Source: RGIG1995 sp045652425
GTDB lineage: Bacteria; Bacillota; Clostridia; Oscillospirales; CAG-272
Direction: 5' to 3'
NCBI GenBank assembly: GCA_045652425.1
Contig: JAZRUG010000037.1
Span: forward strand, 1 to 36,429
Length of the DNA: 36,429 nucleotides
The position numbers were made by a program, and so were the translations under genes. Below, piece by piece: positions 7,416 to 15,328 of the stretch; the first letter of the stretch is position 1, and each line of letters begins with the position of its first letter. The notes beneath the pieces are model-generated. The model saw only the letters and a program-made list of their open reading frames with translations. It had not been told where the DNA came from and did no database searches.

Positions 7416-8576
7416 ATGAGAAATGCAGTACTTGTTTCTGCGGTCAGAACTCCCGTAGGAAAGCGCGGCGGTGTATATAAGACGTTGCAGCGTTTGGATT
7501 TGACTACTCCCGTAGTTAAAGAAGCGTTGAGTAGAGCGCAGATTACTTCTAATGAAGTAGAAGAAAATATTTGGGGCAATATTCCCCATTATTTAACGCC
7601 CTCCCGTCAAGTTTGGTTGACAGCTGATGGTGACGTGGATACGGGTTGTCTCACCGTTAACCGCGGTTGTGGTACAGGCCTTGCGGCTTTGACTACTGCA
7701 GGGGCTTTGATTCAGGGTGGCTTTGGTGAGATATATACTTGTGGAGGCGTTGAGCAGGACTCCCGTCCCGCATTTTACCTTCACAACAACCGTCCTTATG
7801 ACGGCGGTACACCCTACATTGATACTCTTTTATCCAGTCCCGTAGAGGTTTACGGCAATCCTAATATGGTTCAGACTGCTGAAAATATTGCCAAGAAGCT
7901 TGGTATAACCCGTGAAGAATGCGACCAATACGCTTATCGTAGCCAGATGCTTGCAGCAAAGGGTTACGAAGAAGGCTTGTATCAGGAGCATATCGTTCCG
8001 ATTACCGTACCTCAGAAGAAGGCTGACCCTATAATTGTTGATACCGATGAAATGTTCCGTCCAGCAACTACTCTTGAGGGACTTGCAAAGTTGAAGCCCG
8101 TTATGGGCGGTGTTGTTACCGCAGGTAACGCTTCTCCCTTGAATGATGGTGCATCTTGTGCAGTTATGATGGACGAAGAGCTTGCACGTGCAAAGGGACT
8201 TAAGCCTTTGATGAGATTTATCGATTTTACCGTAACGGGTATTGATCCTCGTTATATGGGACTTGGTCCCGTAGAAGCTATGAGAAACTTGATTAAGCGC
8301 AATAAGATGGAATTCTCCGATTTGGACTTTATTGAGTGTAACGAAGCTTTTGCATCTCAGACTTTGGGCGTTATCAGAGAGCTGAATCTTGATATTGACA
8401 AGGTAAATATCAGAGGCGGCGGTATTGCGCTCGGACATCCTTACTCTGCAACAGGTATTAACTTGGCTGCAAAGGCGGCAGGTATCTTTAAGCGTCAGGG
8501 CGGCGAACGTTGCGCTATTACGTTCTGTGTAGGCGGCGGTCAGGGTATTGCGGCTCTGTTCGAAAATTGCGATTAA
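7416..8576 (+). CDS. Thiolase, third of three
   Basis: A 386-residue thiolase with Cys85 in NRGCGTG, ECNEAFA, His341 in GHPYSATG and Cys371 in FCVGGGQG, so the catalytic set is intact. It shares the RTPVGKRGGV start and much of its length with the 4793 thiolase and is probably its duplicate. AAAGGAG precedes ATG 7416, 23 bases after the SDR stop. Having two close paralogues plus one distant thiolase in one operon suggests either different chain lengths or a mixed tetramer. Confidence 0.92.
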   Translation: MRNAVLVSAVRTPVGKRGGVYKTLQRLDLTTPVVKEALSRAQITSNEVEENIWGNIPHYLTPSRQVWLTADGDVDTGCLTVNRGCGTGLAALTTAGALIQGGFGEIYTCGGVEQDSRPAFYLHNNRPYDGGTPYIDTLLSSPVEVYGNPNMVQTAENIAKKLGITREECDQYAYRSQMLAAKGYEEGLYQEHIVPITVPQKKADPIIVDTDEMFRPATTLEGLAKLKPVMGGVVTAGNASPLNDGASCAVMMDEELARAKGLKPLMRFIDFTVTGIDPRYMGLGPVEAMRNLIKRNKMEFSDLDFIECNEAFASQTLGVIRELNLDIDKVNIRGGGIALGHPYSATGINLAAKAAGIFKRQGGERCAITFCVGGGQGIAALFENCD

Positions 8577-8588
8577 GGAGTAACCGAT

Positions 8589-9395
8589 ATGTGCGAATAT
8601 GTAAAATTTGAGGTCGTAGACCATATAGGAATTGTGACGCTTGACCGTCCCCCCGTAAATGCAGTTTGCGAATCTATGCGTATTGCCATTCGTGAGATTT
8701 TTGAATCTTTGAATACACGTACCGATGTATATTGTGTAATATTGCGTGCGGAGAATCGTTGCTTTACTGCAGGTCATGACTTAAAGGAAGCAGGTCAGTC
8801 TAAGGATCCCGATTTTCGTAAGCGTGTTAATCCTACTATCGATGCATCATTTAATGCAGTATACCGTTGCCGTGTACCGATTGTATCGGCTGTTCACGGA
8901 CACGTAATTGGTATGGGATTTGCTTATGCAAGCTTAGGTGACGTAATCGTAGCATCTGATGATGCTTTGTTTAACTTCCCCGAAATCAGTGTTGGTACCG
9001 TAGGTGGTCCTTTCTGGCTTAAGAGAGTTATTCCCGATAAGGTAGCACGTTATCATTTCTATACGGCTAAACCCTTTACTGCCCAGGAAATGGAGCGTTG
9101 GGGTGTTGTTCATAAGATTGTTCCCAAAGAAGAGCTTTTTGATGCCGCTATGGAAGTTGCAAAGGAGATTGCCAAGTCTTATCCGCCTGCACTGTGGGCA
9201 ACCAAAATGGTAATTACCGAGGGCGAGCTTGAGCAGTACGACGTTGTTGATTTGTCTTCTCGTAAGCGTGAGCGTGGAAACAACGAGTTGTTGGGCCCCG
9301 ATCCCAACCGTACAGAGCTGGCTCGTGCAAGACTTGCGCACCGTGAGCCTGTATTTGACCTGGAACCCCTCAAGAGATGGGAGAACTTGAAATGA
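8589..9395 (+). CDS. Crotonase-fold protein lacking one catalytic Glu
   Basis: Enoyl-CoA hydratase/isomerase superfamily, 268 residues. Oxyanion-hole segments are FTAGHDLKE (59-67) and GHVIGMGFAYAS (104-115). In true hydratases the second segment reads GGGxE; here the Glu equivalent to rat mitochondrial Glu144 is Ala112. The second acid, Glu132 in NFPEIS, is kept. The following loop is GTVGGPFWLKR rather than the common GAGGTQR. This pattern suggests an isomerase, hydrolase or dehydratase-type crotonase rather than a standard hydratase. AAGGAG precedes the ATG. Its stop overlaps the next start (ATGA), so the two crotonases are translationally coupled. Confidence 0.85.
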   Translation: MCEYVKFEVVDHIGIVTLDRPPVNAVCESMRIAIREIFESLNTRTDVYCVILRAENRCFTAGHDLKEAGQSKDPDFRKRVNPTIDASFNAVYRCRVPIVSAVHGHVIGMGFAYASLGDVIVASDDALFNFPEISVGTVGGPFWLKRVIPDKVARYHFYTAKPFTAQEMERWGVVHKIVPKEELFDAAMEVAKEIAKSYPPALWATKMVITEGELEQYDVVDLSSRKRERGNNELLGPDPNRTELARARLAHREPVFDLEPLKRWENLK

Positions 9396-10165
9396 AAGAA
9401 TACAAACTCTTGACGATGGAAAGGTTTGATGACGGCGTAGTTCTTATGGCGTTGAACAACCCGCCGCTAAACCTTATAACACCGGATTTGATGTTTGAGC
9501 TGAGGGATGCTTTAAATGAACTGTCCGCCGACGATACTATGCGTGCCGTTGTGTTGACCGGTTCGAAGAGAAGCTTCTGCGCAGGTGCCGACGTTAATAC
9601 GTTCGGTGTGTTTCCCAAAGGTACAAACACTATTATCGGACATAATATTTTCAACAGCATTGAAAACTGCCGACTTCCCATTATTGCCGCTATTGACGGT
9701 CATTGCTTGGGTGGCGGTTTGGAAGTGGCGTTGTGTTGTGATATCCGTTATGCTTCCGAGACTGCAAGTATTGGTTTGACAGAAGCTAATCTTAGCTTGA
9801 TTGCGGGTTACGGCGGTATGACACGTTTGCCTTGGCTTATTGGTGAGGCTAATGCAAAGAGGATGTTCTATACGGCTGCTCGTCTTAAAGGGGAAGAGGC
9901 AATGCGATACGGCCTAGTTCAGGAGGTTTATCCGTCAGAAGAGCTGATTGATAAGGCATTGGAGTTAGCTCACCTTATTGCTGAAAAGGCACCTAAATCT
10001 ATTACAGCTGCAAAAAAGATTTTTAATGGTTTCCGTCAAGATGCTTTTGCAGCCGGTTTGTATCGTGAGAACGAATGGAACGGTTTTGTTGCCCGTTCAG
10101 AAGATGTCGGAGAAGGTCTTAGAGCTTTACGCGAAAAGAGAAAACCGATTTTCAAAAATAAATAA
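9392..10165 (+). CDS. Enoyl-CoA hydratase (crotonase)
   Basis: A canonical 257-residue enoyl-CoA hydratase: FCAGADVN (62-69) and GHCLGGGLEVAL (103-114) with catalytic Glu111, and the second catalytic Glu131 in LTEANL, followed by GYGGMTRL. It should add water to a 2-enoyl-CoA to give the 3-hydroxyacyl-CoA used by the operon's dehydrogenases. Start ATG 9392 overlaps the preceding TGA as ATGA, with GGGAG 8 bases upstream. An in-frame ATG at 9377 is less likely because it would lie inside that ribosome binding site. Confidence 0.92.
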   Translation: MKEYKLLTMERFDDGVVLMALNNPPLNLITPDLMFELRDALNELSADDTMRAVVLTGSKRSFCAGADVNTFGVFPKGTNTIIGHNIFNSIENCRLPIIAAIDGHCLGGGLEVALCCDIRYASETASIGLTEANLSLIAGYGGMTRLPWLIGEANAKRMFYTAARLKGEEAMRYGLVQEVYPSEELIDKALELAHLIAEKAPKSITAAKKIFNGFRQDAFAAGLYRENEWNGFVARSEDVGEGLRALREKRKPIFKNK

Positions 10166-10209
10166 AACTACTTTTAAAATAATTAATTTATCTAAAGGAG
10201 ACTTTTATT

Positions 10210-10956
10210 ATGAAAAACATGAAAGGTAAGTATTGTATTGTTACTGGTGCAGGTAAAGGCATCGGAAAGGCTATTGTAAAGCGTTTCTTGGAAGAAGAAG
10301 CTGCAGGCGTTGCTATCCTTGAGTGGGATTTGGAACTTGCGGAAGCTACCGCAAAGGAACTCGACCCCACCGGTAAGAAGGTTCTTGCATTTAAGTGTAA
10401 TGTTGCTGATTCCGATATGGTTAAGACTGCTGTTGATGCTACAGTTGCAGCTTTCGGCAGAGTAGACGTTCTTGTTAACAATGCAGGTGTTACCCGTGAC
10501 CGTATATTCCACAAGATGACTGACGATGAATGGTACACAGTTATCAACATCAACCTCAACGGTATGTACAACCTTTGTAAGTTCGTTGTACCGTTGATGA
10601 GAGATCAGGAGTCCGGTTCTATTGTTAACATTTCCTCTACATCATTGATGGGTAATCCCGGTCAGGCTAACTATGCTGCAACTAAAGCTGCTATGCAGGG
10701 CTTTACTCGTACAATGGCAAAGGAATTGGGACGTAAGAACGTTCGTATGAACTGTGTAGCTCCCGGTCACATTGATACAGATATGATGCGTGCAGTTGGC
10801 GAAGAAAAGTTTAAAGCAGCTATTGCTTATCACCCCATGAAGCGTATGGGTTCTCCTGATGAATTGGCTGCAGTTGTTACATTCCTCTGCACAGATGATT
10901 CCAGCTGGGTAACCGGTCAGACTATCGTTGCAAGCGGCGGTTCAATCTGTCTGTAA
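10210..10956 (+). CDS. Short-chain dehydrogenase, 3-oxoacyl-CoA/ACP reductase-like
   Basis: A 248-residue FabG/PhaB-type SDR with every classical motif: TGAGKGIG (12-19), NNAG (90-93), Asn115, Ser142, Tyr155 and Lys159 in YAATK, and PGHIDTDM after the catalytic helix. AAAGGAG precedes the ATG. It is the last gene before a strong terminator. Of the three SDRs in the operon it is the only one with all canonical residues, so it is the best candidate for the NAD(P)H-dependent 3-oxoacyl-CoA reductase. A role as fatty-acid FabG is less likely because no other fab gene is near. Confidence 0.9.
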   Translation: MKNMKGKYCIVTGAGKGIGKAIVKRFLEEEAAGVAILEWDLELAEATAKELDPTGKKVLAFKCNVADSDMVKTAVDATVAAFGRVDVLVNNAGVTRDRIFHKMTDDEWYTVININLNGMYNLCKFVVPLMRDQESGSIVNISSTSLMGNPGQANYAATKAAMQGFTRTMAKELGRKNVRMNCVAPGHIDTDMMRAVGEEKFKAAIAYHPMKRMGSPDELAAVVTFLCTDDSSWVTGQTIVASGGSICL

Positions 10957-10971
10957 TCCCTTGTAATCTCC

Positions 10972-11005
10972 ATAAGGGCTTGCCCGTGCAAGCCCTTATT
11001 TATTT
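10972..11005 (+). terminator. Terminator ending the acyl-CoA operon
   Basis: ATAAGGGCTTGC and GCAAGCCCTTAT form a perfect 12-bp stem around a CCGT loop, followed by TTATTT. It ends only a few bases before the AAGGAG of the next gene, so read-through past it would directly translate the metallo-hydrolase. Confidence 0.9.
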
Positions 11006-11018
11006 AAGGAGTCAATTT

Positions 11019-11945
11019 ATGATTGAGAAAATAAAACCATATTTAGAACATGTGAAGGGAAATACTTACTGTATTGTTACAAGTGGTTGTCGTATCCCAT
11101 TGTATAAAATAAACGAAACAGATGCTATTATGATAGATTCGGGCTACAAAAGTGACTGGGACGGCATACTGTCTTTATTGCAAGAAGAGAATTTGAATAT
11201 TACCTCGCTTTTGATTTCTCATGTGCATCCCGACCATATAGGCAATAACGTAAATCTGCGCAATAAGTTTGGCACGAAAATATATACCTCGTTGTTTACG
11301 GCGGCAGTTTACGCCAACCCTTTGAATACGATGACTCTTACCTCGGGGAATATTACTTACCGTACGTTGAAGTCTACCAGGAATTTTTATATGCCTGATG
11401 AGATTATTGACTGGACAGCCCCTTCCGTAACGGTTGACGGAATTGAGTTTGGGATAATACAGCTTCCGGGACATTGCGCCGAGCAGATGGGATTTGTTAC
11501 TCCCGACAACGTAGCGTATATCGCCGACCAACTTCTCAGCAATCAATTGATTGAAAATATTAGTATTCCTTATTGCACGTCTCTCGAGCAGAGCTTGGAA
11601 TCTACCGAAAAACTGCTCGAAATGAACTATGATAAGTATATTTTAGCGCATAACGAAGTTGTTGACGATATTAGAGAGCTTGCTGAAAAAAACCGAAAAA
11701 ATATGTTTGAAAAAGCAGAGTTTATTGAAAGTCTTGTGGAGTGTTCCGTTACGAAGACCGAATTGGTCGCAATTTTTTTGAAGAAGACGGGCAAAGCGCT
11801 TGATGATTTCAGAAAGGTTAACGGAATAATGCATAACCTTACTGCTGTCGTTGGATATTTAGTAGACGAGGGCAGACTCGTTGAGACGACTCGTGACGGC
11901 TCGGTATATTATTCGCGTAATACTCACGCCGACTCTCAAAAATAA
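11019..11945 (+). CDS. Metallo-beta-lactamase-fold hydrolase
   Basis: A 308-residue MBL-fold protein. The dinuclear metal motif HxHxDH is at residues 68-73 (HVHPDH). Further ligands lie in LPGHCAEQ and in YIADQLLS. The C-terminal 70 residues look like a winged-helix extension, as in LACTB2-like hydrolases. Family activities include thioester, phosphodiester and lactone hydrolysis, so the substrate is open. Position after a CoA operon makes a thioesterase attractive but unproven. ATG 11019 has AAGGAG just upstream; an earlier frame opening at 10980 lies inside the terminator hairpin and is rejected. No separate promoter is obvious, so expression may depend on read-through. Confidence 0.82.
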   Translation: MIEKIKPYLEHVKGNTYCIVTSGCRIPLYKINETDAIMIDSGYKSDWDGILSLLQEENLNITSLLISHVHPDHIGNNVNLRNKFGTKIYTSLFTAAVYANPLNTMTLTSGNITYRTLKSTRNFYMPDEIIDWTAPSVTVDGIEFGIIQLPGHCAEQMGFVTPDNVAYIADQLLSNQLIENISIPYCTSLEQSLESTEKLLEMNYDKYILAHNEVVDDIRELAEKNRKNMFEKAEFIESLVECSVTKTELVAIFLKKTGKALDDFRKVNGIMHNLTAVVGYLVDEGRLVETTRDGSVYYSRNTHADSQK

Positions 11946-11968
11946 GTTGTAAATTTGTGTTTAGAACG

Positions 11969-12002
11969 AAAAAAGCACTTGCTTTAAGCAAGTGCTTTTT
12001 TA
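11969..12002. terminator. Bidirectional terminator between convergent genes
   Basis: AAAAAAGCACTTGC and GCAAGTGCTTTTTT form a nearly symmetric stem around TTTAA, with A-runs on one side and T-runs on the other. It serves the + strand hydrolase and the - strand MATE gene. Confidence 0.9.
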
Positions 12003-12034
12003 AATGATATGAGCGAAGCCCATATTATTAATAA

Positions 12035-13396
12035 TTATATTTCTTTGCAGATACCCGTTTTGACGTATTTTCTGTAGACGATAGACGTAAAGAGCATATA
12101 AAAGATTAGATTTAACGTCCATGCGACCGTATAACAAAGCATAATAGTACTGAATTTTTGACTGTGCGGATAAACGAGTTGCATCCAAAGGACACGGAAA
12201 CCAAGGTTGAATGCGATGTTTGTTATACTTGCCAACATAGGATATCCAAACGCCTTCATCGAGCTTATCAATATACTGCTGATTGCATGGATAAACACGA
12301 ATAAGATTACGTAAAACAGTCGCAACATTCCGTAGTGAATAGCTTCGGTAGCCGCCGCGCCGACGATAATACCGAGCCAAAACTCGCCCGTGAGGTAGGT
12401 AAGAACGCCGAGAGAACCGGTAATCAAAGTGTTGTAAAAGATACAGAGCCAAAACGTTTTTCTTACGCGGTCGACGTTTTTAGCGCCGATATTTTGTCCC
12501 ATAAAGGTCATTGCGGCACTTGCAAAGCCTCCCGAGAATGCATAGGAGATGTTTTCAATTGAAAGTGCAGCCGACTGGCCTGCCATAGCGCTTGGACCGT
12601 ACGAGTTTATCGCCGCTGTAATTTGTAAATTTCCCAGCGGGAGCACCAAGTTTGATATTGATGCGGGAATACCGAAGCGGAGTATGCACACGAAAGATGG
12701 GTAATCAAAGTGCATTTGAGAAACCTTAACCTTTATACCGTCGTCAAGATGACATAATCTATTAAAGACAAGTAAGGCGCTGATGAGATTTGCCGCGATT
12801 GTTGCGACGGCAACGGCAATTACTTTTTGAGAAAGAACGAGGCAAAGGATAACATTAAGAGTAACCTTTATAATGCCCGAAATGGTAATGTAAATCAAAG
12901 GTCTTTGTGAGTCGCCGAGAGTTCTTAATATTGCCGAGCCGTAGTTATAGAATAGGGTTGCGGGTGCGGCGACAATTATAATTCGCATATAATATAAAGC
13001 GCCATTGTAACATTCTTCGGGACAGTTGGTAACCGTGAGGAATATAGGGGTTAAAAAGAAACCTACAAGGGCTACGAGTAAACCGATAGAAAGGCTCGTG
13101 ATAAGAGACGTATCAATTGTTTTGCGCATTCTTTCGTTATTTTTTTGACCGACGAAGCGGGCAAGAACGATTGACGTACCGGTAGAAAGACCGACGGCGC
13201 CGCTTATAATAAGAGAAGAAACTGTTGTTGTCGCAGCGATAGAAGCAACGGCGGTTGTTCCCGCCATATTTCCAAGCACGGCTTTATCTGCGATGTCAAA
13301 CAGTGATTGTAAAATAGTTGAAAGAACCAATGGGATTGTGTAAATAAAAATTTGTTTTGTCAAAGAACCTTGAGTAGCATCAACACGTTTCATCAT
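12035..13396 (-). CDS. MATE-family efflux transporter
   Basis: A multidrug/toxin-extrusion-type antiporter of 453 residues with about 12 hydrophobic segments arranged as two homologous halves, the usual MATE architecture. It opens with GSLTKQIFIYTIPLVLSTIL and contains GLSTGTSIVLARFVG in the first half and FMGQNIGA in the second. It probably exports cationic or organic compounds using Na+ or H+. The start is placed at the ATG doublet (13396 or 13393) behind AGGAGG; an upstream extension in frame lacks a ribosome binding site and overlaps the promoter. It is the only large - strand gene in the first 22 kb. Confidence 0.92.
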   Translation of the reverse strand: MMKRVDATQGSLTKQIFIYTIPLVLSTILQSLFDIADKAVLGNMAGTTAVASIAATTTVSSLIISGAVGLSTGTSIVLARFVGQKNNERMRKTIDTSLITSLSIGLLVALVGFFLTPIFLTVTNCPEECYNGALYYMRIIIVAAPATLFYNYGSAILRTLGDSQRPLIYITISGIIKVTLNVILCLVLSQKVIAVAVATIAANLISALLVFNRLCHLDDGIKVKVSQMHFDYPSFVCILRFGIPASISNLVLPLGNLQITAAINSYGPSAMAGQSAALSIENISYAFSGGFASAAMTFMGQNIGAKNVDRVRKTFWLCIFYNTLITGSLGVLTYLTGEFWLGIIVGAAATEAIHYGMLRLFYVILFVFIHAISSILISSMKAFGYPMLASITNIAFNLGFRVLWMQLVYPHSQKFSTIMLCYTVAWTLNLIFYMLFTSIVYRKYVKTGICKEI

Positions 13397-13417
13397 ATAG
13401 CCCTCCTTTCTTTTTGT

Positions 13418-13447
13418 ATTATAGCACTTGCGGTAGAACAAAGTCAA
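13418..13447 (-). promoter_or_regulatory. Promoter of the MATE gene
   Basis: Read on the - strand: TTGACT (13447-13442), 18 bases, TATAAT (13423-13418), about 20 bases upstream of the start codon. Confidence 0.78.
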
Positions 13448-13499
13448 TACGAACACCCAAAAACCGATATTTTGGCTAAAAAAATGCAGATAAATCAAC

Positions 13500-13526
13500 A
13501 TAATAAGCATTATTTTAACTTATTAT
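13500..13526. promoter_or_regulatory. Dyad in the divergent intergenic region, possible operator
   Basis: ATAATAAG (13500-13507) and CTTATTAT (13519-13526) form an 8-bp inverted repeat with an 11-base spacer. It lies between the divergent promoters of the MATE gene and the aldehyde dehydrogenase operon. The rest of this 375-base gap is AT-rich and shows only the two promoters. AT-rich dyads arise easily by chance, so support is weak. Confidence 0.3.
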
Positions 13527-13664
13527 CAAAAATTGTATTACACTTTAGATTTAATAAGATGAGAGTATACGAACGTTATCTATTTGTTTGTTTACAATTA
13601 CCAAAATTATTGAAGAAACGAAGCGGAATTGAGCAAAAATACATATAAATATACCATTTATCCA

Positions 13665-13693
13665 TTGACAATATATCTATATAGTTTTATAAT
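13665..13693 (+). promoter_or_regulatory. Consensus promoter of the aldehyde dehydrogenase/aldolase operon
   Basis: TTGACA (13665-13670), exactly 17 bases, TATAAT (13688-13693). The leader is about 70 bases with AAAGGAAG before the first ATG. Confidence 0.9.
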
Positions 13694-13771
13694 GAATATA
13701 ATAGGCAAAATTTTAAAAAAGTTTACCTTGAATTTCAACATTAATTTATAACAAGAAAGGAAGACTTAATT

Positions 13772-15289
13772 ATGGCTGTTGAAAGAAAAAAGTATTGTGT
13801 TAATGGTGAATGGAAAGATTCCAAAACTACAAAATGGATGGAAGTAACCGACTCATCTACAGGTGAGGTTATTGCAGAGGTTCCTTGTTGTACAGAAGAA
13901 GAGGTTGAAGAAGCTATTGCTTCTGCAGAAGCTGCATTCAAAGAGTGGTCTATGCTCTCGTTGAGTAAGAGAACACAGATGATGTTCAAGTGGCGTGACG
14001 TTTTGGTTGCACACCTTGATGAACTTACAGTTCTTTGTGCAAAAGAGCTTGGTAAAAACCTTGCTGAAGCAAGAGGTGACGTTCTTAAGGCAATCGAGCC
14101 TACAGAACTTGCGTGTGCTACTCCTTACGTATCACAGGGTACTGCATCTTTGCAGGTAACATCAGGATTTGATACCGCGTCATACCGTATGCCTTTGGGC
14201 GTTGTTGCAGGTATCGTTCCCTTTAACTTCCCCGCAATGATTCCTTGGGGTTGGATGGTTCCCCTTGCAATTGCAACCGGTAACACAGTTGTTCTTAAGG
14301 CTGCATCATATACGCCCCTTACATCAATGCGTATTCTTGAGCTTTTCTACGAAGAAGCAGGTTTCCCGAAGGGGGTTGTAAACCTTGTTACATGTTCGCG
14401 TAAGGAATCTGAACTTTTCCTTACAGACCCTCGTATTAAGGCTGTTACATTCGTAGGCTCTACCGATATCGGTAAACACATTTATTCCGTTGCAGCAGCG
14501 CACGGAAAGAGAGTTCAGGCACAGACAGAAGCGAAGAACCATGCACTTGTTCTTGAAGACTGTGACCTCGAAAGCTCTGTAAACGCTATTATTAACTCTA
14601 CATACGGTTGTGCAGGTATGCGTTGCATGGCACTTCCTGTAATCGTTGTTCAGGAATCTATAGCTGACAAATTTGTTGCACTTCTCAAGAAGAAGGCACA
14701 GGCTATGAAGATTGGTTGTGCGTACGATCCCGAAACACAGCTTGGTCCTGTTGTAACAGCAAAGCATAAGCAGTCTGTTTGCGATTGGATTCAGAAGGGT
14801 ATTGACGAAGGTGCTGAATTGGTACTTGACGGACGTAACGTTGTTGTTCCCGGATGTGAAAACGGCTTCTTTGTAGGTCCTACAATTCTCGACCACGTTA
14901 AGCCCGGTATGTCAGTAGGTGACTGCGAGATCTTTGGTCCTGTTACAGTTATTAAACGTGTAAAGACATTTGAAGAAGGTCTTGAAATAATGAATGCAAA
15001 CCGTTTTGCGAACGGTTCTGCAATATTCACACAGAACGGCTATTATGCACGTCAGTTTGAACTTCTTTCCGACGGCGGTATGGTAGGTATCAACGTTGGT
15101 ATTCCTGTTCCTTCCGCATACTTCCCCTTCTCCGGAAACAAGGATTCATTCTTTGGTGATCAGCACGTTCTCGGTCTTGACGGCGTACGCTTCTACACAC
15201 GTGCAAAGACAGTTACAAAGCATTGGTATGATGAAAACTCCCGCAAGAAGACTATGGATACATGGGAAGGTACTGTTGAGCGTCTGTAA
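13772..15289 (+). CDS. CoA-acylating methylmalonate-semialdehyde dehydrogenase-like protein
   Basis: Aldehyde dehydrogenase superfamily, MmsA/IolA branch, 505 residues. It is recognised by GIVPFNFPAMIPWGW, the catalytic Cys segment MRCMALPVIVV, and FFGDQHVLGLDGVRFYTRAK near the C-terminus. The general-base Glu of hydrolytic ALDHs (as in ELGGK) is absent: the aligned segment reads QTEAKNH. This fits the CoA-dependent chemistry of the branch (semialdehyde + CoA + NAD to acyl-CoA). The Arg next to the catalytic Cys is kept, as expected for a carboxylated aldehyde. It heads an operon with two aldolase-like proteins and a Zn-alcohol dehydrogenase, so it probably oxidises an aldehyde or semialdehyde released by them. 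Confidence 0.88.
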   Translation: MAVERKKYCVNGEWKDSKTTKWMEVTDSSTGEVIAEVPCCTEEEVEEAIASAEAAFKEWSMLSLSKRTQMMFKWRDVLVAHLDELTVLCAKELGKNLAEARGDVLKAIEPTELACATPYVSQGTASLQVTSGFDTASYRMPLGVVAGIVPFNFPAMIPWGWMVPLAIATGNTVVLKAASYTPLTSMRILELFYEEAGFPKGVVNLVTCSRKESELFLTDPRIKAVTFVGSTDIGKHIYSVAAAHGKRVQAQTEAKNHALVLEDCDLESSVNAIINSTYGCAGMRCMALPVIVVQESIADKFVALLKKKAQAMKIGCAYDPETQLGPVVTAKHKQSVCDWIQKGIDEGAELVLDGRNVVVPGCENGFFVGPTILDHVKPGMSVGDCEIFGPVTVIKRVKTFEEGLEIMNANRFANGSAIFTQNGYYARQFELLSDGGMVGINVGIPVPSAYFPFSGNKDSFFGDQHVLGLDGVRFYTRAKTVTKHWYDENSRKKTMDTWEGTVERL

Positions 15290-15328
15290 TTGAATTACAG
15301 ACCTCCTCAGGAAAGGAGTTTGACTGAT

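Noticed and set aside
7830..8777. 315-codon - strand open frame antisense to the third thiolase and first crotonase
   Set aside because: It covers parts of two well-supported + strand genes, has low-complexity composition and no start context.
2611..10956. Standard butyrate synthesis operon
   Set aside because: Thiolase, Hbd and crotonase are present, but Bcd and EtfAB are absent, and the triplicated thiolases and SDRs do not fit that layout.
12000..12452. Second - strand open frame within the MATE gene
   Set aside because: Arg/Tyr-rich translation in another frame of the MATE gene with no ribosome binding site.
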